Below, one piece after another: positions 8,971 through 19,276 of a stretch of 64,000 nt of DNA (within the stretch, counting starts at the first letter, position 1; every line of letters begins with the position of its first letter). Made by a program: the position numbers and the translations under genes. The stretch spans positions 1 to 64,000 of the forward strand of contig NZ_SMCO01000001.1 in the NCBI RefSeq assembly GCF_004346685.1, written 5' to 3'. Below the pieces are notes generated by a model, which saw only the letters and a list, made by a program, of their open reading frames with translations, did no database searches and was not told the DNA's origin. This stretch comes from Sulfurirhabdus autotrophica. Its GTDB lineage: Bacteria; Pseudomonadota; Gammaproteobacteria; Burkholderiales; SMCO01.

Positions 8971-9543
8971 ATGGTTAAAGAATGCCTAAATGCGTTTGAA
9001 GAACGTTTAGATGCGATTGATAGGCAAATATCAGGTCAGCCTCGTCAAGAAGTGATGCTGTCTCGTATGCAGTTTCTTATATTTCAGAAACTGAATGCCT
9101 TAATAAATGAGAACCTGCAACCTTATGGTATTAACGACACTATCTGGGTTGCACTCATCATGCTGTACTCCAGCCCGAATCGATCTATATACCCCAGCGA
9201 TTTGAGCCATGTCGTTGTATCTTCGCGCACTAATATCACTCGATTTGCCGATGAAATGGTTAAAAAGGGCTGGGTAAGCAGAAGAGAGCACGAAGCTGAC
9301 AGACGTAAGATTGTTTTGACCTTGACTGATGCAGGGATTGAACTGGTTGAATCCATCATGCCCAAACAATGGGCGGTTTATCATGCAATATGGGAAGGCT
9401 TTAGTGCTGCAGAGAAAAATAATATGGAATCCATGCAGAATAAACTGCTTGATTCAATAACAAATTTCAAAGGCTTTTCAAAGCCAGATAGTGAAAATAC
9501 GGTTACTACAAATGGCATTCTCAAATCCAAGCATCAGAAATGA
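8971..9543 (+). CDS. MarR-family transcriptional regulator
   Basis: A 190-aa winged-helix protein. The central part (about 45-145) has the family pattern: PSDLSHVVVSSRTNITRFADEMVKKGWVSRREHEADRRK is the recognition helix plus the wing, with the D-R-R-K typical of MarR. It is long for MarR (usually about 145 aa), with extra N- and C-terminal helices as in EmrR/MprA-like members. It is the first gene of the efflux operon and most likely represses it through the palindrome upstream. The stop overlaps the leader of the next gene or lies 10 nt before its ATG. Confidence 0.9.
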   Translation: MVKECLNAFEERLDAIDRQISGQPRQEVMLSRMQFLIFQKLNALINENLQPYGINDTIWVALIMLYSSPNRSIYPSDLSHVVVSSRTNITRFADEMVKKGWVSRREHEADRRKIVLTLTDAGIELVESIMPKQWAVYHAIWEGFSAAEKNNMESMQNKLLDSITNFKGFSKPDSENTVTTNGILKSKHQK

Positions 9544-9553
9544 AATCACGCAT

Positions 9554-11092
9554 ATGACTCTTTATTCTGACAATACAAAATGGCTACCTAGATTAAACAT
9601 CTTGGCGTTGTTGGTGCCTACCACCATGCTGTTTGGCTGCGCTAGTGTAGGGCCGGATTTCATTCAACCCGAACCGCCGGCTGATAATGGTTACAATGTG
9701 AAAAAGCTGCCAGAACATACCGTTTCTGCACCTGGTGCGCGTATGGGTGAAATGCAAAATTTTGCAATTGGCAAGAAAGTGCCGGAAACATGGTGGCAAA
9801 ATTTTGGCTCTTCCAAGCTCAATGCATTTGTTGATCAGGCATTACATGCCAGCCCTTCGTTAGCCGCGGCGCAAGCGACATTGCTTCAGGCACAACAAAC
9901 CTATGCTGCGCAATCTGGTTCCAGCCAGTATCCGCAAGTGAATGCCAAGTTAGGCGCTCAGCGACAGGGTACCAATAATTCAGGTATGGGTCTTGCGGGT
10001 GGTGATCGGGTTTTTGAGCTATACAACGCTGGGGTAGCGGTTAGCTACAATCTTGACCTTTTCGGTGGTAATAAGCGCGCACTTGAAAGCTATGCGGCAC
10101 AAATTGATTATCAGCATTACCAACTTGAAGGCGCACGGTTGACACTTGCTGCAAATGTTGTCACAGCTGCAATGATGCAAGCGCAATATGCTGCCCAAAT
10201 CCTTGCCAGCAACGCAATATTGGCTGCTCAGCAGAGCCAGCTGGACATTACCCGGAAGCGTGTCAAATTGGGTGCTGTTTCACGTAGTGATGAGCTTTCT
10301 TTGCAGACGCAGGTCGAACAGACACGAGCTGGTATTCCTACCCTGCGCAATAAGCTGGAGCAGACTAATCATTTACTTGCTGTGTTAGCTGGTCAGGCAC
10401 CTGGCGCAACTGAAATACCGCAATTCCATTTGGAGGATTTCAGTCTTCCGACAGAATTGCCAGTAGTTGTTCCATCTGAACTGGTACGTCAACGCCCGGA
10501 TATTCAGGCATCAGAAGCGTTGCTGCATGTAGCAAGTGCACAATATGGGGTGGCAATATCGAATGGTTATCCTCAAATCAACTTGACTGCAAACTTGGGT
10601 TCGCAGGCGTTGACGGCTTCCAGCCTTTTTGGTGCCGGATCATTAGTATGGGGATTGGCTGGTCAGATTGCGCAACCATTATTTAATGCAGGACTTAAAG
10701 CTGGAGTTAAGTCGGCTGAGGCCGGTTTCGATGCGGCTGCGGCAAATTATCGTCAGACGGTATTGCAAGCTTTGCGGAATGTGGCTGATGTGCTAAGAAC
10801 GCTGGATAACGATGCTCAAACTATGCAAGCTCAAGTTGCTGCCAATGAAGCGGCACAATCTGCACTCAACCTCATTCAACAACAATATCAACTAGGTGGT
10901 TTGAGCTATCTGCAGCTACTCAGCGCGCAACAGCAAACGCAGCAAACACGTATAAATTTGATTGCGGCTCAGATTCAACGTTTGACAGATACAGCGGCTC
11001 TTTACCAAGCTATGGGTGGTGGCTGGGTAGCAGGTGATAGCCATGCCAAACCTGTCGATATACCAAAATCCGCCGACACTGCAGTTAATTAA
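9554..11092 (+). CDS. Outer-membrane efflux lipoprotein (NodT/OprM-type)
   Basis: The outer-membrane channel of a tripartite RND pump. A signal peptide ends in the lipobox LFGC (Cys about residue 28 from the ATG at 9554), then ASVGPDFIQPEPP, typical of NodT-family lipoproteins. Two OEP repeats follow, each with the long-helix pattern (LNAFVDQALHASPSLAAAQATLLQAQQ and SEALLHVASAQYGVAISNGYPQI). The frame is open from a GTG at 9491 inside marR, but the ATG at 9554 places the signal peptide correctly; ATG 9512 is a less likely choice. It works with the adaptor and permease that follow. Confidence 0.92.
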   Translation: MTLYSDNTKWLPRLNILALLVPTTMLFGCASVGPDFIQPEPPADNGYNVKKLPEHTVSAPGARMGEMQNFAIGKKVPETWWQNFGSSKLNAFVDQALHASPSLAAAQATLLQAQQTYAAQSGSSQYPQVNAKLGAQRQGTNNSGMGLAGGDRVFELYNAGVAVSYNLDLFGGNKRALESYAAQIDYQHYQLEGARLTLAANVVTAAMMQAQYAAQILASNAILAAQQSQLDITRKRVKLGAVSRSDELSLQTQVEQTRAGIPTLRNKLEQTNHLLAVLAGQAPGATEIPQFHLEDFSLPTELPVVVPSELVRQRPDIQASEALLHVASAQYGVAISNGYPQINLTANLGSQALTASSLFGAGSLVWGLAGQIAQPLFNAGLKAGVKSAEAGFDAAAANYRQTVLQALRNVADVLRTLDNDAQTMQAQVAANEAAQSALNLIQQQYQLGGLSYLQLLSAQQQTQQTRINLIAAQIQRLTDTAALYQAMGGGWVAGDSHAKPVDIPKSADTAVN

Positions 11093-11151
11093 ACGCAGTT
11101 GTTTAAAACAACCACAACTTTTGAATCACACTTGATGCACGGAGTATTTTT

Positions 11152-12294
11152 ATGACTAAGGGAACGACCAAGCGCATGACCATTATGTTGCTTCTTACTG
11201 CATTGGTATTTGGCGGTATTTATGGTTTTCAGCAGTTCCGCAACAAAATGATACAACAAGCAATCAAAGGGAAAGGCATGCCACCGCAAGCGGTGTCAAC
11301 AATAGTCGCAGAAATTTCCGCATGGCAGCCTAATGTTGAAGCGGTTGGTAATATGCGGTCAGCAAGTGGCACTAATCTAGCCGCCGAGATAGGTGGCCTG
11401 GTAACTGGAATCCATTTTGAATCAGGGGAAATGGTCAAGACTGGTCAGCTGTTGGTGGAGCTAAATGCAGCGCCACTTAAGGCACAGCTTGAGCAACTCA
11501 AAGCTGCAGTTACGCTTGCTCGACAAAATTATGAACGCGATTTGGCACAGCTAAAAATTCAAGCTGTTAGTCAAGCTACAGTTGATTCAGATATCGCTAT
11601 GCTAAAAGGCGCGCAAGCGCAGATTGCAACACAGGAGGCTATGCTTGAGCAGAAATTCATACGAGCGCCTTTTGCAGGTCGTTTAGGCATACGGCAGATA
11701 GATTTAGGTCAATTTCTTTCAGCAGGTGCACCCATTGTTAACCTGCAAAAGCTGGACCCTATGTATTTGGATTTCACTGTGCCCCAAGCACAAATTGATC
11801 TGATCCATGTAGGCAATAAGATCACAATCAATACCAGCGCTTTGCCAGGTAAAACGTTTGTAGGCCACATTTCAGCAATAGAGCCTCAAGTAGATACCGC
11901 TACTCGTAATCTTAAAGTTCGCGCAAAAATTCCTAACCCAAAGGGGGAATTGCTCCCAGGATTATTTGCAACCGCAAAAGTAGATGAAGGCGGCAAACGG
12001 GAATATATTACATTGCCTAATTCTGCAATTGCTTACAACCCTTATGGCAGCACAGTGTTTATCGTTAAAGATAAAGGAAAAGACGCTGACAACAAACCTA
12101 AGCTATCTGTTGAACAACGATTTGTAACAACGGGCTTAACGCGTGGTGATCAGGTGGCAATTCTTACTGGAATAAAAGCTGGAGAAGTGGTGGTAACTGC
12201 CGGTCAGTTAAAGTTACGTAATGGCGCGCCTGTATTTATTAATAACAGTGTGCAACCAGCAAATAACCCCAATCCAGAGGTAAAAGACGAATGA
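11152..12294 (+). CDS. RND efflux periplasmic adaptor (MFP)
   Basis: A 380-aa membrane fusion protein. An N-terminal hydrophobic anchor (about residues 10-26) is followed by the lipoyl half-motif GGLVTGIHFESGEMVKTGQLL and a short alpha-hairpin (AQLEQLKAAVTLARQNYERDLAQL). The second lipoyl half is APFAGRLGIRQIDLGQFLSAG, then the beta-barrel and membrane-proximal domain. It has no lipobox, so it is anchored by the N-terminal helix. The stop overlaps the permease start by ATGA, indicating translational coupling. Confidence 0.93.
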   Translation: MTKGTTKRMTIMLLLTALVFGGIYGFQQFRNKMIQQAIKGKGMPPQAVSTIVAEISAWQPNVEAVGNMRSASGTNLAAEIGGLVTGIHFESGEMVKTGQLLVELNAAPLKAQLEQLKAAVTLARQNYERDLAQLKIQAVSQATVDSDIAMLKGAQAQIATQEAMLEQKFIRAPFAGRLGIRQIDLGQFLSAGAPIVNLQKLDPMYLDFTVPQAQIDLIHVGNKITINTSALPGKTFVGHISAIEPQVDTATRNLKVRAKIPNPKGELLPGLFATAKVDEGGKREYITLPNSAIAYNPYGSTVFIVKDKGKDADNKPKLSVEQRFVTTGLTRGDQVAILTGIKAGEVVVTAGQLKLRNGAPVFINNSVQPANNPNPEVKDE

Positions 12295-15200
12295 GCAATG
12301 CTGCTGGCGCCATGATGCGAAAATTCACTGATATCTTTGTTGAACGCCCGGTGCTTGCATCGGTTATCAGTTTGGTCATATTGGTGCTTGGTTTACGGTC
12401 CATAGGCCTTCTGCCCGTACTGCAATTTCCGTATACCCAAAACGCAGTAGTGACCGCTACCACTGCTTATCCTGGCGCTGATGCTAATCTGGTGGCAAGT
12501 TTTATTACTACGCCTTTGGAAAACGCTGTATCTCAGGCTAATGGTATTGATTACATGACTTCCAGCAGTGTTCAAGGGGTGAGCACCATCACTGCAAATT
12601 TGCGTTTAAATTATGATCATGACAAAGCGTTAACTGAAATAAATACAAAGATTAACGCTGTACTTAATCAGATGCCTCCACAGGCGCAAAAACCGACACT
12701 CTCTGTGAGTATTGGTCAGACTATTGACGCTATGTATATCGGTTTTTATAGCGATGTACTTAAACCTAATCAGGTGACCGATTATCTTGTTCGTTCTGTG
12801 CAACCAAAATTGCAGGCGATTGATGGTGTGCAGACTGCAGAGCTATTAGGCGCAAAAAACTTTGCCCTGCGTGCTTGGCTTGATCCACAAAAATTGGCTG
12901 CAGTTAGTCTTACCGCAGCAGATGTTTATACTGCGTTAGCAGCGAATAATTACTTGTCTTCCAGTGGGCAATCCAAAGGGCAGATGGTACAGATTAATCT
13001 GAATGCCTCAACTGCTCTGCATTCCGTTGAATCATTCAAACAAATGATCATCAAGCAAAAGGATAATTCAATTGTGCGTTTGTCCGATGTGGCAAATGTG
13101 ACTTTAGGTGCTGATGATTATGACTCGAGTGTAGCTTTTGATGGCAGGAAAGCCGTTTATGTGGGTATTCAGGTTGCGCCGGGGGCAAACTTGCTGGATG
13201 TGGTTGCCCGTGTTCGTAAGGCCATGCCGGAAGTTGAATCGCAATTACCACAAGGTTTAAATAGCAATATTGTTTATGACTCAACCAAATTCGTAAATTC
13301 ATCAATAGATGAAGTGGTTAAAACCTTAGTAGAAGCTATTCTTATCGTGACGGTGGTTGTTTTTGTTTTTCTGGGTTCTCTGCGTTCGGTGCTGATACCC
13401 GTTATTGCAATTCCACTATCCCTAATTGGGACTTTCACGATTATGCTCGCACTAGGTTACTCCATTAATCTGCTTACGTTACTGGCGTTGGTGCTTGCTA
13501 TTGGTTTGGTGGTGGATGATGCCATTATTGTTGTGGAAAATGTCAGCCGTCATTTGGAAGCAGGGCTTTCACCATTCGATTCTGCTGTTAAAGCTGCACG
13601 TGAACTATCTAGTCCGATTATCGCGATGACTATCGTGCTGATAGCAGTTTATGTGCCTATTGGGTTCATGAGTGGTCTTACTGGGGCGTTGTTTACAGAG
13701 TTTGCATTTACATTGGTTGGCGCTGTGACTATGTCTGCAATTATTGCATTGACGCTTTCACCCATGATGTGTTCGCGTATGTTGCGCGCACCCAAACTTG
13801 AAGGCGGCAATTGGCAAGATCATCTGGTAATCTGGCTGGATAAGAAATTTGAACGATTGCATGTGCAGTACGAGAAAAGATTACATGGTGTGCTAAATTA
13901 TGTATCAGTAATTGCCGTATTCGCTTTATTGGTGCTGGGCGGTATCTATTTTCTATATACTACTTCAATGACAGAACTGGCACCTCAAGAAGATCAGGGC
14001 GTTTTGATTTCGGCTTCTTTTAACGCTCCAGATGCCACACTTAAGCAACGTGAAAGTTATGGAAATCAGATCCATGATACGTTCAAGAAATTCCCTGAAA
14101 CGGATCATATATTTCAGTTAAATATGCCGACCCAAGCGATTTCCGGAATGGTGCTTAAGCCGTGGAATGAACGTACTAGAACCTCAAATCAGTTACAACC
14201 TGAATTGCAAAAGGATCTTGGCAAAATTGCAGGTTCACAGAACGCGATTTTTCAGCCTCCACCATTACCTGGTGCGCGCGGATTGCCAATACAGTTTGTG
14301 ATTACGACTACTGAACCTTTTTCCAGGCTTTATGAGGTGTCGCAGAAATTCTTGCAAGATGCGCAGCAAACTGGAGAATTCATATTTATCCAGTCAGATT
14401 TACGTATCGACTTGCCCCAGACTTCTGTTGTGATAGATCGCAATCTGGCAGCGCAAATTGGCTTGAACATGCAAGACATTGGCTCAGCATTATCAGCTAT
14501 GTTAGGCGGCGGTTACGTAAACTATTTTGAGCTCAGTGGTCGCTCCTACAAAGTAATTCCGCAAGTTGCGCAGCGTTTCAGGCTTAATGCAGACCAGCTT
14601 AATCAGTATTACCTGCGTACTGCAAGCGGACAAATGGTGCCGTTGTCTTCGGTAGCGCATCTGGAAACCAGTACTCAACCTGAAACGATTAATCATTTTC
14701 AGCAGCAAAATATGGCAACCATACAGGGTGTGGCAATGCCAACCATTTCCCAAGGGCAAGCATTGCAACGACTCAAGACCCTGGCTCAGGATACCTTGCC
14801 AGCCGGATATAGTTTTGATTACGCAGGGGCTTCACGTCAGTTCACGCAAGAATCAGGAAGTCTGGTACTCACCTTTTTCTTTGCTATCGTGATTATTTTT
14901 CTTGCACTGGCAGCTCAGTTCGAAAGCTTTCGAGATCCGATCATTATCCTGGTATCCGTTCCAATGTCGATTGCTGGTGCCCTGATATTTATTAATCTGG
15001 GGATAGGTCATGCCACACTTAATATTTACACTGAAGTCGGTTTGGTCACGCTGATAGGACTGGTTTCCAAGCATGGAATCTTAATTGTGGAGTTTGCCAA
15101 TAATTTGCAAAAAATGGGTGCAAGTAAACGCGAAGCAATTGAAAAAGCGGCAGGTTTGCGCTTGCGTCCAATTTTGATGACAACCGCTGCAATGGTGTTG

Positions 15201-15404
15201 GGTGTTGTTCCGCTAATTATGGCTAGCGGGGCCGGAGCGGTAAGTCGCTTTAACATGGGTTTAGTTATTGCCAGCGGTTTGTCCATCGGTACATTATTTA
15301 CCTTGTTTGTCGTACCTGGCGTATACATGATACTCGCAACTGACCATAATCAAGTCACTAATACATCAGATAAAATTGAGAATGATTTCAGTGAGGCAAA
15401 CTAG
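12291..15404 (+). CDS. RND efflux permease (HAE1 family)
   Basis: A 1037-aa proton-driven inner-membrane transporter of AcrB/MexB type with 12 TM segments. It has the TM4 proton-relay pair in GLVVDDAIIVVENV, the conserved FVERPVLASVISL N-terminus, the large periplasmic loops with the PLSL/GTF region, and the repeated EVGLVTLIGLVSKHGILIVEFAN in the second half. Length is normal and there is no frameshift. Together with the adaptor and outer-membrane lipoprotein it forms a complete pump; substrate is unknown. The downstream oxidoreductase and MFS genes could belong to the same detoxification response. Confidence 0.95.
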   Translation: MSNAAGAMMRKFTDIFVERPVLASVISLVILVLGLRSIGLLPVLQFPYTQNAVVTATTAYPGADANLVASFITTPLENAVSQANGIDYMTSSSVQGVSTITANLRLNYDHDKALTEINTKINAVLNQMPPQAQKPTLSVSIGQTIDAMYIGFYSDVLKPNQVTDYLVRSVQPKLQAIDGVQTAELLGAKNFALRAWLDPQKLAAVSLTAADVYTALAANNYLSSSGQSKGQMVQINLNASTALHSVESFKQMIIKQKDNSIVRLSDVANVTLGADDYDSSVAFDGRKAVYVGIQVAPGANLLDVVARVRKAMPEVESQLPQGLNSNIVYDSTKFVNSSIDEVVKTLVEAILIVTVVVFVFLGSLRSVLIPVIAIPLSLIGTFTIMLALGYSINLLTLLALVLAIGLVVDDAIIVVENVSRHLEAGLSPFDSAVKAARELSSPIIAMTIVLIAVYVPIGFMSGLTGALFTEFAFTLVGAVTMSAIIALTLSPMMCSRMLRAPKLEGGNWQDHLVIWLDKKFERLHVQYEKRLHGVLNYVSVIAVFALLVLGGIYFLYTTSMTELAPQEDQGVLISASFNAPDATLKQRESYGNQIHDTFKKFPETDHIFQLNMPTQAISGMVLKPWNERTRTSNQLQPELQKDLGKIAGSQNAIFQPPPLPGARGLPIQFVITTTEPFSRLYEVSQKFLQDAQQTGEFIFIQSDLRIDLPQTSVVIDRNLAAQIGLNMQDIGSALSAMLGGGYVNYFELSGRSYKVIPQVAQRFRLNADQLNQYYLRTASGQMVPLSSVAHLETSTQPETINHFQQQNMATIQGVAMPTISQGQALQRLKTLAQDTLPAGYSFDYAGASRQFTQESGSLVLTFFFAIVIIFLALAAQFESFRDPIIILVSVPMSIAGALIFINLGIGHATLNIYTEVGLVTLIGLVSKHGILIVEFANNLQKMGASKREAIEKAAGLRLRPILMTTAAMVLGVVPLIMASGAGAVSRFNMGLVIASGLSIGTLFTLFVVPGVYMILATDHNQVTNTSDKIENDFSEAN

Positions 15405-15575
15405 TGGAAACTGAGTCCATTTTTTCTAAATGCTTGCTAAAAGGGTGGGTGAAGCAGCTGATTTTTTTAGGTTAACTGACGTGAAGATGGATGTTTAGAG
15501 TGTTGAAAATCATCCTTCATAAGCAAGACTTGAGCAGGAATAACCTAACTATAAGACTATCAATGGAAGATAATT

Positions 15576-16673
15576 ATGATAAGTAAATTGTTTTCTCCGA
15601 TTACCTTGGGCAATCTTGTGTTAGATAACCGAATAGTTATTTCACCCATGTGCCAATACTCTGCTGAGAATGGGCAGGCAACCGACTGGCATCTAATACA
15701 TCTCGGTCATTTAGCTATGTCTGGCGCAGGTCTGCTGTTCATCGAGGCTACTGCAATTGCGCCGGAAGGCCGTATTTCTGCTGGTGACCTTGGTTTATGG
15801 TCCGACTTGACGGAAATGGCGCTTGCCCGTGTCATCCAAGCTGTCCGTCAGTACTCATCTATGCCTATCGCGATCCAATTAGCACACGCTGGACGAAAGG
15901 CCTCCACCAAAGTGCCGTGGGAGGGCGGTCAGTCGATCGCAAAGGGGAACGGAGGTTGGCAAACTGTTTCTCCATCAATCTTGCCCTACGCTTCAGGCGA
16001 CCCCCATCCTCATGCTTTAGATGCCACTGATTTACAGCGAATCTGTCAAGATTTCGTTTCTGCAGCGCAACGTGCGCATCGACTGGGTGTAGATGTTATC
16101 GAATTGCATGCGGCACATGGCTATTTGTTACACCAATTACTGTCTCCATTGTCGAATGTCCGTAATGACCAGTTCGGTGGATCGTTGGAGAACCGGATGC
16201 GCTTCCCGCTGGAAGTTTTTGAGGCTATTCGCAGTGTTGTTCCGGAAGAAAGTCCAGTGGGAATTCGAATTTCAGCCACGGACTGGGTTGAAGGAGGATG
16301 GGACATCGAACAAAGCGTTGTTTTCGTCAAGGAACTGCAACGCCGGGGGTGTACGTTTGTTGATGTTTCGAGTGGCGGGTTGTCGCCTTTACAACAGATC
16401 TCAATTGAACCCGGATATCAGGTTCGATTCGCTGAAAAAATCCGGCAAGAAACCGGTTTGACGACGATTGCCGTGGGGCTAATCACCGAGCCGGAACAGG
16501 CTGAAACAATCATTGCGACAGGGCAGGCAGACATGGTGGCCCTGGCCAGAGGTATGCTATATGACCCTCGGTGGCCTTGGCATGCTGCTGCAAAGTTGGG
16601 GGCCCAAGTGATCGCGCCAAAACAATATTGGCGCTCGCAACCACAAGCATTCAAAACTTTGTTTAAGCAATGA
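15576..16673 (+). CDS. Old yellow enzyme family NADH:flavin oxidoreductase (NamA/YqjM-like)
   Basis: A 365-aa FMN-dependent ene-reductase. The class II (thermophilic-like) signature is present: SPMCQYSAE near residue 25 with its Cys contacting the flavin, the HLGHLAMSGAGLLFIEATA block, the substrate-binding His pair in ELHAAHGYLLHQLLSPLSN, and the C-terminal FMN phosphate site TIAVGLIT ... ADMVALARGMLYDP. GGAAG precedes the ATG by 7-8 nt. It probably reduces activated C=C bonds of electrophiles. It lies 171 nt after the RND permease, so co-transcription is uncertain. Confidence 0.93.
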   Translation: MISKLFSPITLGNLVLDNRIVISPMCQYSAENGQATDWHLIHLGHLAMSGAGLLFIEATAIAPEGRISAGDLGLWSDLTEMALARVIQAVRQYSSMPIAIQLAHAGRKASTKVPWEGGQSIAKGNGGWQTVSPSILPYASGDPHPHALDATDLQRICQDFVSAAQRAHRLGVDVIELHAAHGYLLHQLLSPLSNVRNDQFGGSLENRMRFPLEVFEAIRSVVPEESPVGIRISATDWVEGGWDIEQSVVFVKELQRRGCTFVDVSSGGLSPLQQISIEPGYQVRFAEKIRQETGLTTIAVGLITEPEQAETIIATGQADMVALARGMLYDPRWPWHAAAKLGAQVIAPKQYWRSQPQAFKTLFKQ

Positions 16674-16792
16674 ACTGTTAAAGCTCAAAATCCCTCACAT
16701 TGGAGAGTATCAATTTAAAATATCAAGAGTGTATATTTTCATTGCCTTTGAGCAATATTTTTACAATTGACTATCCCTCTGCCTGAACACCC

Positions 16793-18406
16793 ATGAATGT
16801 TCCCACTAGAAATAGTATTTTGTCAGGACCCTGGGCGCCACTCAATCACAGCGTATTTCGTATGTTGTGGATCGCTTCGATTGTCTCCAATATTGGTTCC
16901 TGGATGCATGAGGTTGGTGCAGGCTGGCTCATGACCTCACTGGCATCAAGCCCCTTGATGGTGGCGTTGGTGCAAGCGGCCACAACTGCTCCTGTGTTCT
17001 TGCTGGCACTGCCATCAGGAGCCCTTGCTGATATCGTTGATCGAAGGCGCTACTTGATTACATCGCAGGTCTGGATGATGGTCATTGCTGGAACGTTAGG
17101 TGCACTTACTCTCTGGGGCGTGACAACTGCCCCTATTTTGCTGATCTTTACATTTGCGCTTGGTATAGGCACCGCAATGATGATGCCGGCATGGGGCGCA
17201 ATGACGCCTGAATTAGTGGAACGTTCCGAACTTCATGCAGCCATTGGGTTGAACACAATCGGAATGAATGTATCCAGATCTGTAGGCCCGGCGCTTGCTG
17301 GTTTGATTGTTGCCACTGCTGGACCCGGTATGGTCTTTATCCTGAATGCCATTTCATTTCTTGCCGTCATTGCAGCTTTGAAGAAATGGCAGCGACCGCC
17401 GAATTTAAGCGATTTGCCTGCCGAGCGAGTCATAGGAGCGATTCGCTCCGGTTTGCGATATGCACGTCATTCTCCAGATTTGCAAGCGGTGCTCATAAGG
17501 GGAGCGGGCTTTTTTATTTTCGCAAGTGCCTCTTGGGCATTGTTACCACTGATCGTTCGGCAAGAGCTGAATAGTGGCCCAGGCACCTATGGGTTGTTTC
17601 TGGCTTCATTAGGTGTTGGTGCTATCGCCGGCGCCTTGGTGCTACCTCATATTCATGCCCGCATATCACGAGACAAGATTGTGGCTGGCGCTACCGGGCT
17701 ATACACCATTGCCATGCTGGCGCTTGCCCATAGCGTAAACGTTTATACAGCCGGGGCGGCAATGGTGATAATAGGTGTTGCATGGATAAGTGTGGTGTCG
17801 TCGCTAATGACTTCTGCCCAGACAGCCCTGCCGAGTTGGGTGAGGGCGCGAGGTTTGGCTCTGTTCTGGGTCGTATTCATGGGTGGCATGGCTATGGGTA
17901 GCGCACTGTGGGGGCAGGTTGCCACATTGGTGGGTATACCTGACGCACTTACAGCGGCAGCTATCGGAGCTGTTTTTAGCATTGCTGCAACTTGGCGTTT
18001 CCAAATAGGACAACATGATGTAGCCGATTTATCACCTTCAATGAGCTGGCCAACATTGATGTTGGCTGATGGTATTGAATGCGATAGGGGGCCAGTAATG
18101 GTCACAGTGGAATATCAAATTGATCCAGAAAAAGTTAGAGGATTCATAAAGTTCATGAATCAAATGCGCAGGATTCGACGACGTGATGGCGCTTTCATGT
18201 GGGATCTGTTTAAGGATATTGAATATAAAGACCGCATGGTTGAATGTTTTATGGTCGAATCATGGCTAGAACATTTACGTCAGCATGAAAGGTTTACTGT
18301 TGCAGATCGTGATGTTATTGAAAAGGTACGTGCCTTTCATCTTGGAAGCGGGCTTCCCAAAGTCACACATTTGGTGGCTATGAGGAAGTCATTGAGTATG
18401 AAGTGA
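16793..18406 (+). CDS. MFS_3-type transporter with C-terminal monooxygenase-like domain
   Basis: A 537-aa protein. Residues about 15-400 carry the multi-TM MFS fold of the EntS / transmembrane-secretion-effector group (FRMLWIASIVSNIGSWMHEVGAGWLM, ALADIVDRRRYLI). The last ~125 residues are soluble and read as an antibiotic-biosynthesis-monooxygenase-like ferredoxin fold (VTVEYQIDPEKVRGFIKFM to THLVAMRK). This two-part layout is seen in MFS_3 proteins. The N-terminal part exports small molecules; the role of the soluble tail is unknown. The gene follows the flavin oxidoreductase by 119 nt. Confidence 0.85.
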   Translation: MNVPTRNSILSGPWAPLNHSVFRMLWIASIVSNIGSWMHEVGAGWLMTSLASSPLMVALVQAATTAPVFLLALPSGALADIVDRRRYLITSQVWMMVIAGTLGALTLWGVTTAPILLIFTFALGIGTAMMMPAWGAMTPELVERSELHAAIGLNTIGMNVSRSVGPALAGLIVATAGPGMVFILNAISFLAVIAALKKWQRPPNLSDLPAERVIGAIRSGLRYARHSPDLQAVLIRGAGFFIFASASWALLPLIVRQELNSGPGTYGLFLASLGVGAIAGALVLPHIHARISRDKIVAGATGLYTIAMLALAHSVNVYTAGAAMVIIGVAWISVVSSLMTSAQTALPSWVRARGLALFWVVFMGGMAMGSALWGQVATLVGIPDALTAAAIGAVFSIAATWRFQIGQHDVADLSPSMSWPTLMLADGIECDRGPVMVTVEYQIDPEKVRGFIKFMNQMRRIRRRDGAFMWDLFKDIEYKDRMVECFMVESWLEHLRQHERFTVADRDVIEKVRAFHLGSGLPKVTHLVAMRKSLSMK

Positions 18407-18694
18407 GTATGCGTTCTGATGTAGCGTGCATGTTGTTAAGTAACAGGTATTGCATGCAGATCAGCTTATTAGTAATGTCATATAAACGCAGAACTCTTCT
18501 GGTTAAACGATCAAAAATTGAATTGGTATAGTAGAGAGCTTATTTCTTGTCCATGTTGGAGTATTTTTAAACATGTTAAAATCAAAGCCTACTCTATTTC
18601 GAATTGTACGAATTTGTTGTCCTGAATTTTTGCAATTTGGTTTTCATTTATGCTAATTATTTAAGTATATTGATTTAATAACAAATTGAAAAAT

Positions 18695-19174
18695 ATGGAA
18701 AAAATAAACGTTTTATTCGTCTGTATGGGCAATATTTGTCGTTCGCCAACTGCAGAGGGTGTATTCAGACATGTTGTTGAAACAGCAGGTTTAAAAGATA
18801 GTGTTTTGATTGATTCTGCCGGAACGATCAGCTCACATGTTGGAGATTCACCTGACAGAAGAGCCCAGCAGACAGCTACCCGCCGCGGGTATGATCTGAG
18901 CAAGATTCGTGGTCGCAAGGTGTGCCTGGAAGATTTCAATGAATTTGATTTTATATTGGCAATGGACGAAGATAATTTGGCGAATTTGCAACGTATTTGT
19001 CCGCAAGAGCATAGCCATAAGTTAAAATTATTTCTTGCGTTCAGCCAAAAATTTCATTGCAAGGAAGTGCCTGATCCTTATTATGGTGGCTCGCAGGGAT
19101 TTGAAAATGTGCTGGATATGATTGAGGATGGGGCAAAAGGATTGTTGGAAGAGATTGTAGCCCATCGTATATAG
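18695..19174 (+). CDS. Low-molecular-weight protein-tyrosine phosphatase
   Basis: A 159-aa phosphatase with the P-loop C-x5-R (Cys10 to Arg16 in VCMGNICRSPTAEG) near the N-terminus and the general-acid DPYYGG near residue 128. Both are needed for catalysis. The frame is open from a TTG at 18686, but the ATG at 18695 places the first strand MEKINVLFVCMGN as in the family. It is probably a cytoplasmic phosphotyrosine or arginine phosphatase. Neighbouring rne is convergent and no polysaccharide cluster or kinase is nearby, so the target is unknown. Confidence 0.93.
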   Translation: MEKINVLFVCMGNICRSPTAEGVFRHVVETAGLKDSVLIDSAGTISSHVGDSPDRRAQQTATRRGYDLSKIRGRKVCLEDFNEFDFILAMDEDNLANLQRICPQEHSHKLKLFLAFSQKFHCKEVPDPYYGGSQGFENVLDMIEDGAKGLLEEIVAHRI

Positions 19175-19216
19175 TATTTCAAATACACCCTATGTTTTAC
19201 GCTTGTGAATAAATTA

Positions 19217-19256
19217 AAAAGCCACAGAACATTATATTCTGTGGCTTTTGTTTTTT
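19217..19256. terminator. Bidirectional terminator between LMW-PTP and rne
   Basis: A 13-bp stem (AAAAGCCACAGAA / TTCTGTGGCTTTT) around a 7-nt loop, with A-run on the left and T-run (TTTTGTTTTTT) on the right. It serves the convergent genes on both strands. Confidence 0.9.
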
Positions 19257-19276
19257 ACAGCAAGATTAAACAAGTA

